Shown here in pieces: positions 1 through 8,801 of a stretch of DNA of 64,000 nucleotides. Below the pieces are notes generated by a model that was not told where the DNA came from, did not search any database, and was given only the letters and a program-made list of their open reading frames with translations. How positions within the stretch are numbered: position 1 is the stretch's first letter; the number at the start of each line of letters is the position of its first letter. The DNA is from Rebecca billardiae RCC1528 (taxonomy: Eukaryota > Haptophyta). The DNA lies in assembly GCA_965240325.2 (NCBI GenBank), contig OZ251230.1, forward strand, positions 186,001 to 250,000, written 5' to 3'. The translations under genes and the position numbers were made by a program.

Positions 1-308
1 TGTGGCCGTGCGGCGTGCATTCCTGTGGCCGCAGCCGCAGGGCCGCAGGCGCAGGCCGCGGGCCGCGCGCGGCCGCGCCCGCGGTCCATCAGTGGCATGT
101 TGCGCAGAGTATGCACATTCTCGCTGTCGCATGTGGGAGTTTGGCACTGATTGTAGCAGTAGGTGCCGCTTAGACTGACTCTGAGCTCTTACCGGCTAGT
201 CAGGGAGTCCGACGGCCCGCCCCGGCGCCGGCCGGCAAGCGCGCCGGCCACCGGACCATGGCCCATGCACCGCGCGGGCGGGGGGCGCGCCGACCGGCGG
301 CGACCGGG

Positions 309-418
309 CCCGGGCGGGCTGCTCGAATTCTCGAAAGCCGACGAGTTATTAATATTGGCCCGGGCTTGCCCGGGGCCCCGGGCGGGCTGCTCGAATTCTC
401 GAAAGCCGACGAGTTATT
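309..418. repeat. 42-bp direct duplication upstream of Nse4
   Basis: Positions 309-350 and 377-418 are identical over 42 bp and start 68 bp apart. Each contains GCTCGAATTCTCGAAAGCC, which carries the inner palindrome CGAATTCTCG/GAATTC. The pair sits about 150 bp before the chosen start of the Nse4 gene, so it may lie in its promoter or 5' leader. The rest of 1-308 shows no supportable gene. Confidence 0.8.
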
Positions 419-570
419 GCGGCCATATTTTGGTCCAAGGGTGGGCAGTCCGGAGCCCTTCCGCTTTGGTTCCGGACGGGGGAGAAAGAAAGGCCGTTGA
501 CCAACTCGCCGCTCACGCGCGCGGAAAAGCCAAAGCCGGAAGGCGGGCAAAGCAAGCGGCACTGGCGGAC

Positions 571-1825
571 ATGGCGCAGAGCGCGCAGCCCGACGCCGAT
601 GGCGCCGATGTGCAGGACGCGGCGGAGGTGCGGCGGATGGTGCGCGAGAAGATGGCGGAGATGAAGGCCCAGGAGGAGTCGCTGACGCAGACCGACAACA
701 CGCTCCTCAAGGACAAGGTGCAGGACCTCAACCGGCTGATGCAAAAGTCCAAGGAGGCGGCGGCGTCCGCGGTCACGCGCAACTCCGCGCTCGACTCGTC
801 GGCGATCCTTGTGGCCTCCGGGCTCGGCGTCGCGCAGTCGGGTAACTTGCACAAGCGCACGTCCAAGGACTTCATCGTCGGCCTGAAGCGCAAGTTCGGC
901 GTCATCGCCGACGAGCCGACGCAGGGTGAGCGGCCAGACGCGCTCGACTCGGAGAAGCTCGACTGGGACAGCCTCGGCAGCTTCGCGGCGCGGCTGTTCA
1001 AGCGCCCGCCCACGTGGGAGAACGCGTGGGATGCGACGCTGTACGAGCACCCCGAGAAGGTGCGGACGGCGCGCCGAGAGCGCAGACAGCGCGCGCGCCC
1101 GCTCGCCCGCTGACCACCGCTCGCGCGCGGCGGACCGCCGCGCCCCCTCGTGCGGCGCGCAGGTGCGCCAAAAGCAGCAGCGGCGCGCGAAGGGCCCGAT
1201 CGCGGAGGCCGTGCGCCCCGAGGAGCAGACGAAGGCCCAGGTCAACGAGCAGGAGGACCAGACGCAGACGCGCCGCACCAAGGTGATGCGCGACAAGATC
1301 GCCGCCACGCACGCCGAGCGCGTGCGCGCGCTGCGCGTGCCTGTGGACACGCCCACGATCAACTTCTTCCACCTCGTGCTCAACAAGGACTCGTTCAGCC
1401 AGACGAGTGCGCGCGCGCGCCGCTGCTGCCGGCTGGCCCGCTCGGCGCGAGCGCGCCCATCCGCGAGCGCGCGCCACGCTGACGCCGCTCGCGCTCCGCC
1501 GGCCGGCCTCGGCGGCGCCGCCCGTGCGACGCGCTGCGCGGCGGGTGCGCGCGCAGTCGAGAACATCTTCGACATCGCCTTCCTCGTCAAGGACGGCGTG
1601 CTGCACCTGGGGACGAGCAGCGACGGCGAGCCGATGCTCGCGCCGCGGAAGCCGCCCTCGCAGAGCGACTACGACGGCGGCCTGCAGAAGGTGCAGAACA
1701 TTCTGCGCATCGACCACCCCACCTACCTCGAGCTGTGCCAGCGCTACTCGGCAGAGCTCACCGACGCGCGCCGGCTGCTCAAGACGCGCCCGCCGAGCGA
1801 CGCGCGACGAGGCCGCGGTCAGTAG
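571..1825 (+). CDS. NSE4: Nse4, kleisin subunit of the SMC5/6 complex
   Basis: Predicted non-SMC element 4, the kleisin that bridges the SMC5 and SMC6 heads in the nuclear DNA-repair complex. Model: exons 571-1059, 1163-1406, 1557-1825, giving 333 residues; both introns are GT-AG and GC-rich. The N-terminal part has the Nse4 helical pattern (NRLMQKSKEAAASAVTRNSA, then SKDFIVGLKRKFG). The C-terminal winged-helix signature reads INFFHLVLNKDSFSQT, then across the second intron IENIFDIAFLVKDG, close to the family's SFxxTVENIFxxSFLVRDG. The junction codon (A+TC) restores the expected Ile, which supports the splice site. The start at 571 was chosen because homology begins just after it; the same frame is open upstream to 163. 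No neighbour shares its function. The family call is from remembered motifs, not a search. Confidence 0.85.
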
Positions 1826-2425
1826 GCGCGCGGCGCGGCGCGGGGGCTGCGGGCTCACGCGGCTGGCGCGCTCAGGCCTGCATGACGCACGTCTGTGCGT
1901 GCGGCATCGGCCCTGACGACCCGCTGCGTGACCACGCACGCCGACGGGTGGCGAGACAGAGGGAGCGGCCAACAGTTACAGCTGGTGCGGTCCGACCTCT
2001 CGCCCACCAGGCACCTCCGGCGCCGAGGCACAGCCGATGGCAGGCTCTCCGGAGCTGCCCACGTTCGCCACCAGCGCTCCCTGCACAGGCTCAGCCATGA
2101 CGGTCCCGCTGCGCAGCTCGGCCGGAACTTCACCGGCTCCGCCCCTGGTCAGTGGTCGCCCTGGTGGCGGTGCCCGAGCCGAGGCCCCGGACCGGCCGCC
2201 GCGTCATCAGCGCCGAGCCGAATAAGAGGCATTGATTGATGTGTTTTTATATTAACTGATCGTCCGTCAGAATAGAATCGATATGAGCAGTATATGTGTC
2301 TGTTGCACTCTGAGCCTGACGCTTGTCCGATGCTGCCACGTCGTTAAATATATAATATATATATTATAATCTAAATTATGAAAATATATACTTATTCATT
2401 CTGAATGATCAGCACGTACCGATAG
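1826..2425. other. 3' flank of Nse4 with AT-rich island
   Basis: No gene is supported here. The first 400 bp are GC-rich; 2342-2400 is a sharp AT-rich island of mixed AT/TA steps. It is the 3' flank of the plus-strand Nse4 gene and the left flank of the transposon-like element at 2426. Confidence 0.6.
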
Positions 2426-4361
2426 TAGCCTGGTCCAAACGCACTGGAGCACTTTCGGGGATTTTATCGCCAAATGAACGCGGGCCCCTAGGCACGCGCT
2501 CACACCCGGAAACAGCGTAACAAATGGGCCCAGCCCGGGCGCAGCAAAAGTTTCGGCCTAAAAATCGCATCCGTGGCCCGTCGTGAGCGTGCGCGCGCGC
2601 GCCGCGGACAACTACGGACACATAGAGAATCGTCAGTCTGAATGTGGGTAAGTACTTAGCCGAAATGAGCCCAAACGCACGAACTTACTTATTGGCGTAC
2701 GTCGAGGCGAGCACGAACCCTGGTACAGGCCATTAGGATGGGCTGTGGTCTGTGCGCAAGTGGCCGTACTCAACTACTGCAAGATCGACTATATTACCCA
2801 TTTATACCCGCATATTATGGGCAATGTACCCGCATAAGTATGAGTTCTGGACCTGTATAATTAAAATGCCACTATGTCGTTACATATTCGCCATAGGTGG
2901 CTAGCTGTCCCAGGCTGCACGATTAGTGCGGCGCTCGGGGTGCAGTGGTCGGACGAGGCTCCGCCTGGCCTTCCGCGCACTCCTGCAGACAAGAAGAGGG
3001 CCGGACTCCCACCCGGCCAGGCGTGCGGCAGTCGGTCAGGTGCTGGACCTGGTCTGGAGACCATCTCCTGCGTGGCAACTGGCCGATCTGCGGCACAACG
3101 CGCGCCGCCGTGAGCCACACGGCAGGTTCGCAATGGATCCGGATCGCGTGTCCATGGCGGCGTGCATCGAGTCATTCAAGCTGTCAAGTCGCGTGCCACG
3201 CCCGCCCTTTCACTTGGGGCATCAGTGCTGCCTACAACGACGACATGTGCGTCCTTAGATGAGGCATAATCGCGATTCTAGCTGCCCGTCCAAGGGTCAG
3301 ATCGCACGTCTTTGCTCGCCCGACAGCCTCAACGGCGGACTGATGTGATCCGCGGGTGACGATGCGACCGCTTCGAGTGCGCCTACGGCCACCACCGGGG
3401 TGGGGATCGTTCATGGGCACCCTCTGCGCGCCATGACATGCTCTGGCCGTGCGTGGTGACTTGGCCCACCGTGCGTAAACGGGAAAGACACCCGAGCACG
3501 TGCTTCCGAGCCACCCGAATGGCACAATGTGCCACCCATGGACACCAAACACGTGCCAGAGCGCGAGCCTTGCGTGCTGAAGTAGCCGCACGACACCAAG
3601 GAAGACGTATGAGCGCTCTCAACCATCTCCAAGCGACGACTCCGTCGACTCTGCCTCGCAGACCGCGGTACGATCCTCGACCTTGTGCTCGCAGCAAAGG
3701 CGATGACGGTAAAGCAGCACCCAGGGGATTGGAGTCAGCCGGCAGCCACTACAATGTAACTGTATATACCCAGCCCCGCAAGGCGAGCCATCCTGATCGC
3801 CCCCAGCCCGTCATACAGCTCCACGAGCAGCACAAATCGACTGCCGCCGCCCTGGGCGACCCATGCGCAAACGTGACGGGACTGGCCGGATGAAGCGTTG
3901 GCGATGCGCAGCGCGCCCAACGTTGGTGAAGGCATCGAGTGCACGCTAGGGGTAGGCTTAGGCCGACACGAGCGGTCGCGTGGCCCGCATCTGGCCCAAA
4001 CTGGCCCGGCTCGAAGGCGCGGCGCAACCCAGCAGCTGAGCGTTCGACGCGCGCCGTCGGGCGAGAAGTCGACCTGGCGACGGACCGCGGGCGGCGGAAG
4101 CAACGCAGACATGTCGCTCAAGGTGTGCACGCACACCACCGGGGCACCCGAACGATGTGTCCAGCACTACACCTGACATGAGGCGGCGCAGTCGTCCAGT
4201 CGAGGCTCTCGAGCCCCTTCCCACCTTCGTCGCGGCGAGCCGTCGGACGGCCGGTGGCGATTTTTGACGAGCGCGACGACGACGAGAAAAATCGGGAGAA
4301 ACGAGGCGCCCAAAATCCGAAAAGGCTTTTTCACTGGCGAAAATCGGGATGGACCAGGCTA
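2426..4361 (+). mobile_element. Transposon-like element, copy 1 (1.94 kb)
   Basis: This segment recurs in inverted orientation at 28257-30198. It begins TAGCCTGGTCCAAACGC and ends GGGATGGACCAGGCTA, so the ends form a 12-bp terminal inverted repeat (TAGCCTGGTCCA). If the outer TA is the target duplication, the repeat is GCCTGGTCCA. The flanks (CCGATAG left, CCGTCGATAG right) give no clean longer duplication. No transposase is recognisable. On the minus strand, frames of 134, 119 and 104 residues (3735-4139, 3232-3591, 2861-3175) are preserved in the other copy but match no family I know. Probably a non-autonomous cut-and-paste element. The end next to 4361 (about 3950-4050) is the part that differs most between copies. 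Confidence 0.75.
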
Positions 4362-4739
4362 CCGTCGATAGTCTGCCGCGCGCGGCGCACAGCACACTCG
4401 GCTGCGATGACAGACTGCGCTGATGATGATCGACGACAAAGAAGTTTGATGATGGTATATCATGCAGTAGCAGTGGGGCACTGGGGTCCGGGACTGGCCC
4501 GAGTGACTGGGCCGGGGCGGTGAGTGGGCCCCCGGCCGCGCAGCCGCTCAGCCTGCGGCCTGGCGCCTCGTCCGCTCCGGACCGATGAGCGACCGGCGCG
4601 CCGCTCGGCTGCCACTCAGCCAGGCCGACGCGGCGGCGGAGTGTATCTGTAGCGTAAGGAGCGCATGAGATCCATCGGCTCTCCTTCGCTAGCTCGGCGC
4701 TGTTGGCGAACGGCGCTGCGAGCTTAGCGCGTACGTATG
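4362..4739. other. 3' flank of the LRR gene
   Basis: 378 bp between the element and the stop of the minus-strand LRR gene. I see no gene or clear repeat; it is presumably the 3' untranslated region of that gene. Confidence 0.4.
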
Positions 4740-5918
4740 CTAATGCTGCTCTGCGGACAGCACCGCGCGGCCCGCGCCCAGTCGGTGCCGTGCCAGCAGA
4801 GCAAGCACAGCGGCAGTGCACGCCGTCACAAGTGCGAGCCGCGCCGCGATGGCCCCTCTGCTCCGAGGCACGCCCCCGATTGCGCGTGGGCCGGCGTCGG
4901 CACGAATGCTGCCGTCAAGCAGGGGGCACTCCACGGGTGGCTCACCGCGAAGAAGGGCTTTGAGTGAGGGCATGCCCGGTGGGTAGCAGCACTTGGTCGT
5001 GTAGATGTCTGGATGAGGGGGGTTCGTGTGGTCGATCAGATAGACGATGGAGGTGGTATTGATCCTGGTGAAGACGTGGTTGTTCTTGATGCTGATCTGG
5101 TGAGCGGAGGTGAGGGTTGCGAGAGAAGGCACAGAAGTGAGCGCCTGGTTTCCGCCGATCTCGATGTCTGTGGCGCCGGACAGCCCGCTCAGCGAGGGCA
5201 GCTCGGCGAGCGCGCTGTTGTTGTGGACGCGCAGCGTCTCCATCTGCGACTGGGTCGTCAGCGCGGGTAGCGCGCGGAGCTTGGCGTTGTCAAACACGTC
5301 GAGCCACTTGAGGCGTGGGGGAATGTCTTCAATCGATTCGAGCTGCGCGTTATTGAAGATGAAGAGCTGCGCGAGCGCTGGCAGCGTGATCATCGTGCTG
5401 ATGCGGGTCATCGCAAAGTTGTTCCGCAGCTCGTACCATAGCAGCCCCTGGCAACCCGCCGTATCCGGGCTGACGTCGATGCCGAGGCCCTCGAGCTTCA
5501 GGGTGGTGAGGCCGGGCGTGCTGCTCAGCGTGAGGCCAATGTGCGTGACCGCTGGCAGGTTGCGGTACTCGAGGCGGGCCAGGTTGGCAAGCCCGTTCAA
5601 CCGGGGCGTGTACACCAAGAGCTGGTTGTTGGACACCGTCAGATCGTGCAGCCCGGTCAGGTTGCGCAAGTCGCCGATGAGCACGAGCCGCTCGTTGCTG
5701 TCCACAGTGAGGCCTTTGAGCTCGCGGACCGCGCTCGCATTGCCAACTTCAATCGCCGTGGCGTCCGTCCCGCGGATCGAGCAGCCGTCAAGAGCGTCGC
5801 GGCAGGCATCGGAGATGAGAAGCTTCGACGCGAGCGCGTCCCCTCTGCAAGCGAAGGCCAAGACGAAGACGATGACGAAGGCTGCTGCACCGGAAGTCAT
5901 CGCGCGGGCGCGGACCAC
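4740..5918 (-). CDS. Secreted or membrane LRR / receptor-L-like protein
   Basis: 392 residues, intron-free. An N-terminal signal segment (AAAFVIVFVLAFACRG) is followed by about ten irregular leucine-rich units built on patterns such as L..L.V..N..L and L..L.I.NN..L, for example LHDLTVSNNQLLVYTPRLNG and MRTI-like spacings. These resemble the receptor-L-domain/Ecm33-type solenoids of surface proteins rather than plant LRR kinases. A Cys cluster (KCCYPPG) closes the solenoid. A C-terminal hydrophobic helix (LALVTACTAAVLALLA) followed by RHR looks like a membrane anchor. Likely a cell-surface protein; ligand unknown. Two in-frame Met codons (residues 1 and 7) are both plausible starts. Its 3' end lies just beyond transposon copy 1. 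Confidence 0.7.
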   Translation of the reverse strand: MVRARAMTSGAAAFVIVFVLAFACRGDALASKLLISDACRDALDGCSIRGTDATAIEVGNASAVRELKGLTVDSNERLVLIGDLRNLTGLHDLTVSNNQLLVYTPRLNGLANLARLEYRNLPAVTHIGLTLSSTPGLTTLKLEGLGIDVSPDTAGCQGLLWYELRNNFAMTRISTMITLPALAQLFIFNNAQLESIEDIPPRLKWLDVFDNAKLRALPALTTQSQMETLRVHNNSALAELPSLSGLSGATDIEIGGNQALTSVPSLATLTSAHQISIKNNHVFTRINTTSIVYLIDHTNPPHPDIYTTKCCYPPGMPSLKALLRGEPPVECPLLDGSIRADAGPRAIGGVPRSRGAIAARLALVTACTAAVLALLARHRLGAGRAVLSAEQH

Positions 5919-6572
5919 GGCGGGCCGAGCCGAACGCGGCCCGGTACAGTAACGGCCAGCGGTCGGCCTTCTTAATCGCCCTGTAAGTAGTGTAACGGCC
6001 AGCGGTCAGCGGTGTCACTCTGTATCAGTAGTAGTAGAAACACCGCCTGCGCATCGTCACTGATCACTCGCGTCTCTGAGGCAGCAGCCATCGAGTCAAG
6101 CCTGAGTCTCAGCTCGGCGACGTCGGGCGGCGAGCGGTATTTACGGTGTCGGCGATGTGTTTTTCACTGACGACGATTATTTGTCGATGCGTCACGGCGC
6201 CGACGGGTCGTGGCCGTCAGGCCGTGGGCTGGGCACGAGTGCACGACCGCCGTCGACCGCGTGACTCATTCATGTCTCATCACTCTCATGAATAATACTC
6301 ATGCAGACGTGCCGGGCGCCCGCGGACTCGCCAGATCCGCAGGCGCAATCGGCGTCCAATTACTGGTCGGCCGTCGTATCGCGCGAGCCCGCCCAAGGCA
6401 CCGCGGCAGTCACCAGTCGCGGTGAGCACAGAGCACCGCGCAGCTGCTCCCTCCGCCTCCAGATTCCATGCCGCCAGAAAGTACCGATGACGATCGATTT
6501 CGGGTCGTGCGCACGTGACGTCACGTGTCAGTCATTACCACCGCGATGACTGCGCGTACGTGAGACATCGCG
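5919..6572. other. Intergenic, no gene seen
   Basis: Upstream of the LRR gene and downstream of the next minus-strand gene. A short direct repeat GTAACGGCCAGCGGTC occurs at about 5951 and 5993 near the LRR start. No coding region is supported. Confidence 0.4.
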
Positions 6573-7283
6573 TCATCGTTGGTTCTCGCTCCGCGGGTCA
6601 GGCCCAGCCCCCGCCGCAGGGGCTGGGCCACCCGAACCGCCTGGGTCAGCTGCTGACACATGACCTGAGGATCCAGTGGCAGGGCCCATCGATCCAAGCA
6701 CGTCCTCGCCGCGGTGCCAGCCAGCTGTCTGCAGGCCGTCGAATTCCGCTGCCTTTGCAGCTGCTTCGCGCGCCTCCTCCTCGGCGAGCCGGGCGCGCAC
6801 CACGGCGGGAAGCTGTGGTCGGCGTCGGCCTGTGGCCGTTTTGGGTGGTGGTTGGGCGGCATTGTGCCCGGGCGCGCCCTTCTTGGTTGGTGATGGGGCG
6901 GGTTTGCGTCCTGCCGCGCCCTTCTCGGGTGGTGATTGGGCGGGCTTGCGCGCGCGGCGTCGGCCCGCTGGGTTGTATCGGTCGGATCCCGCGTCATACT
7001 CCTTCCAGTGTGCGATCGGAGCTCCCGATACGCTCCACGGCCGCTCTGCGCCAATCTCCTGTGCCAGCGCAATGTGTCTCCCGTTGTCAAACTTGCGATC
7101 GTTGAAATACTTTGGGTTGGGCACGATGACCGGGCCGTACGGACCGGGAAACGGTGCGACTATCGCGCCGGCGCCGAGCTCACCCCATGCGTCGAGCTCG
7201 CGCCGCCCATCGCGCTTCGCGCGCCGTCGAGCGGCCTCGTTCACCTCCTCACGAGTGAGCGGGCGGCCGTTGGCAGCCGCCAT
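6573..7283 (-). CDS. Unknown protein, 236 residues
   Basis: Not recognised. The frame is open further upstream to 7505, but coding character starts at the Met at 7283 (MAAANGRPLTREEVNEAARR). The N-terminal third has an Arg/Glu-rich helix, then a distinctive aromatic/proline stretch (GPYGPVIVPNPKYFNDRKF, then IALAQEIGAERPWSV) that looks like a folded domain. The middle is a low-complexity linker of repeated PPEKGAAGRKPAPSP-like units of about 13 residues (Lys/Pro/Ala-rich). The C-terminal part is charged and then Gly/Ser/Pro-rich. No signal peptide or membrane helix is visible. The repeats suggest a basic, partly disordered protein. Function is unknown; the start is uncertain and an upstream exon is possible. 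Confidence 0.5.
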   Translation of the reverse strand: MAAANGRPLTREEVNEAARRRAKRDGRRELDAWGELGAGAIVAPFPGPYGPVIVPNPKYFNDRKFDNGRHIALAQEIGAERPWSVSGAPIAHWKEYDAGSDRYNPAGRRRARKPAQSPPEKGAAGRKPAPSPTKKGAPGHNAAQPPPKTATGRRRPQLPAVVRARLAEEEAREAAAKAAEFDGLQTAGWHRGEDVLGSMGPATGSSGHVSAADPGGSGGPAPAAGAGPDPRSENQR

Positions 7284-7900
7284 ATCGTGGCTCCGTTGGC
7301 GCTGTTTTTCTCTCATTCGCGGAGACAAACTGAAAAGGGCGCCCTTTCCGCCCCGAGAAAAAGAAACTCGCCATCTGGCGGCCCGCCGGCGCGGCCTCGC
7401 CGAGCCCGCCAAACGCATGCACAGCGCATAGCTAGTCGAACTCTTTCTGGTGACATTGCGATTGTGACGGGCGCCGTGAGGCCCGTACGTGCTCGATCGA
7501 AACACGAAAGTTCGGTCGCTGCTGCCATCAGAAGCGCACTGAACTGCAGGCTGCCGCCCTAAATGTCGGTACGCGCGGGCAGTCCGTCAGTGCCACGGTC
7601 TCGGAGGCTCGGCCAACCGTCGGGCCGGTCCGAGCCGCCGGGAGGCCCCGCCGTCTGCGGCCGTCTGGCCGATCTCGACCCCAGGAGCACGGGCCAATGT
7701 CGGCGAGTGACGGCTCGTCCTGAGGAGCCGACGCCGTGATCATCGTGGTGCTCATCGTGCCGCCAAGCATGCGCTCAACGAACGCGCCGTGCGCGCGCCA
7801 GACACACGACGCCCTCCAGGACGCCGCTCAAGGAGAAGGGCGCCAGCCGGCCAGCGCCACGGCAGTGGCTCAGGAGGGCGGCGGGGCAGCGGCGCGCGGC
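7284..7900. other. Intergenic, no gene seen
   Basis: Lies between the unknown gene's start and the 3' end of the globin gene (both minus strand). No coding region, RNA or repeat could be supported. Confidence 0.4.
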
Positions 7901-8596
7901 CTAGGCGCGGCGACGAAGCGCGACGAGTGCGGCGAGCGCAACGCCAGCGGCTGCGACGCCGGCGATCACCAGCAACGGCCGCCTCCGCGTCTCGTACATC
8001 CGCCGCTCCTCCGCGCCCGCGACAAAGACGGCGCGCAGCGGCCCGACGATCTCGACCACCTCGTCGATCAGCTTCTGCGCCACGCCCATGTCCTGCAGCT
8101 GCTTGACCAGGTGGCCTGCGGGGCGCGGGCGGGCGCGATGGCGAGGGCGAGGGGCGGGGGGCGGCGGTGGGCCTCTCGCGGCGGTGGGCGGCGAGTGCCG
8201 CGCGCGCGCCGCGCCTCACCGGCCACGAGGTCGAAGTGGGTCTCGTCGAGCCCAACAGCGAACAGCGCCCTGTGCTTGTCCATGATGAGCTGCGGCACGT
8301 CCAGCCCGGCCGGGACGCCAGTGAAGGCGATGGCGAGGAATGCTTCCTGTACGGCATGGCGCGCACGCGGCAGCGCAACGCTCGCCTGAGCCCGCGCGGC
8401 GGCTCGGCGGCGGCGCGCGGCGCGTCCGCGTGCATCGTACCTGGTGCTCCTTGAGGAACTTCATGTTGACCCCTTCGAAGAAGGGGGCGAGCTTCGGGTC
8501 GGTGACCAGGCGCGCGTAGAAGCCGTTGACGACGGACTTGAGCGCCTCCTTGCCACCGATGCGCTCGAGCAGGGTGCGCTTCGACAGGATCTCCAT
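7901..8596 (-). CDS. Truncated haemoglobin (group I-like) with C-terminal membrane anchor
   Basis: 2-on-2 globin binding haem and presumably O2 or NO. Exons on the minus strand: 8596-8441, 8346-8220, 8115-7901; 165 residues. The reading frame closes across both GT-AG introns (CCAG|GTACG and GCCG|GTGAGG). The N-terminus LLERIGGKEALKSVVNGFY carries the family's glycine motif and the B10-region Tyr. FFEGVNMKFLKEHQ is the CD/E region, and MDKHRALFAVGLDETHF holds the proximal His (F8). After the globin fold (about residue 125) comes a basic RRR, a hydrophobic helix (LLVIAGVAAAGVALAALVAL) and RRRA, as in tail-anchored proteins. Most truncated globins end without such a helix. It is head-to-head with the ABC-GNAT gene, with 205 bp between the starts. 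Confidence 0.85.
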
Positions 8597-8801
8597 GGTC
8601 GCGGGGGCCTACGCGGTCCAAGTTTCGCGGTTGCCGGCTCGGGCCGAAGACGACGGGTGGCTGGGCAAGCCGCAAGAAGTCCGGTGGAGTGGTGGATCCG
8701 GAACGTGCGATATCGGGAGGACGCCGAGACTGCGCAGCTCGTTTGCGCTGAGCCACCGCTGCGGAGCGCGGCCAAACCCTTGCCCCAGCCGGGCGCCAAG
8801 C
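8597..8801. promoter_or_regulatory. Divergent promoter, globin / ABC-GNAT
   Basis: 205 bp between two head-to-head start codons. It must hold the promoters and 5' leaders of both genes. No TATA box stands out. Inferred from gene arrangement only. Confidence 0.45.
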
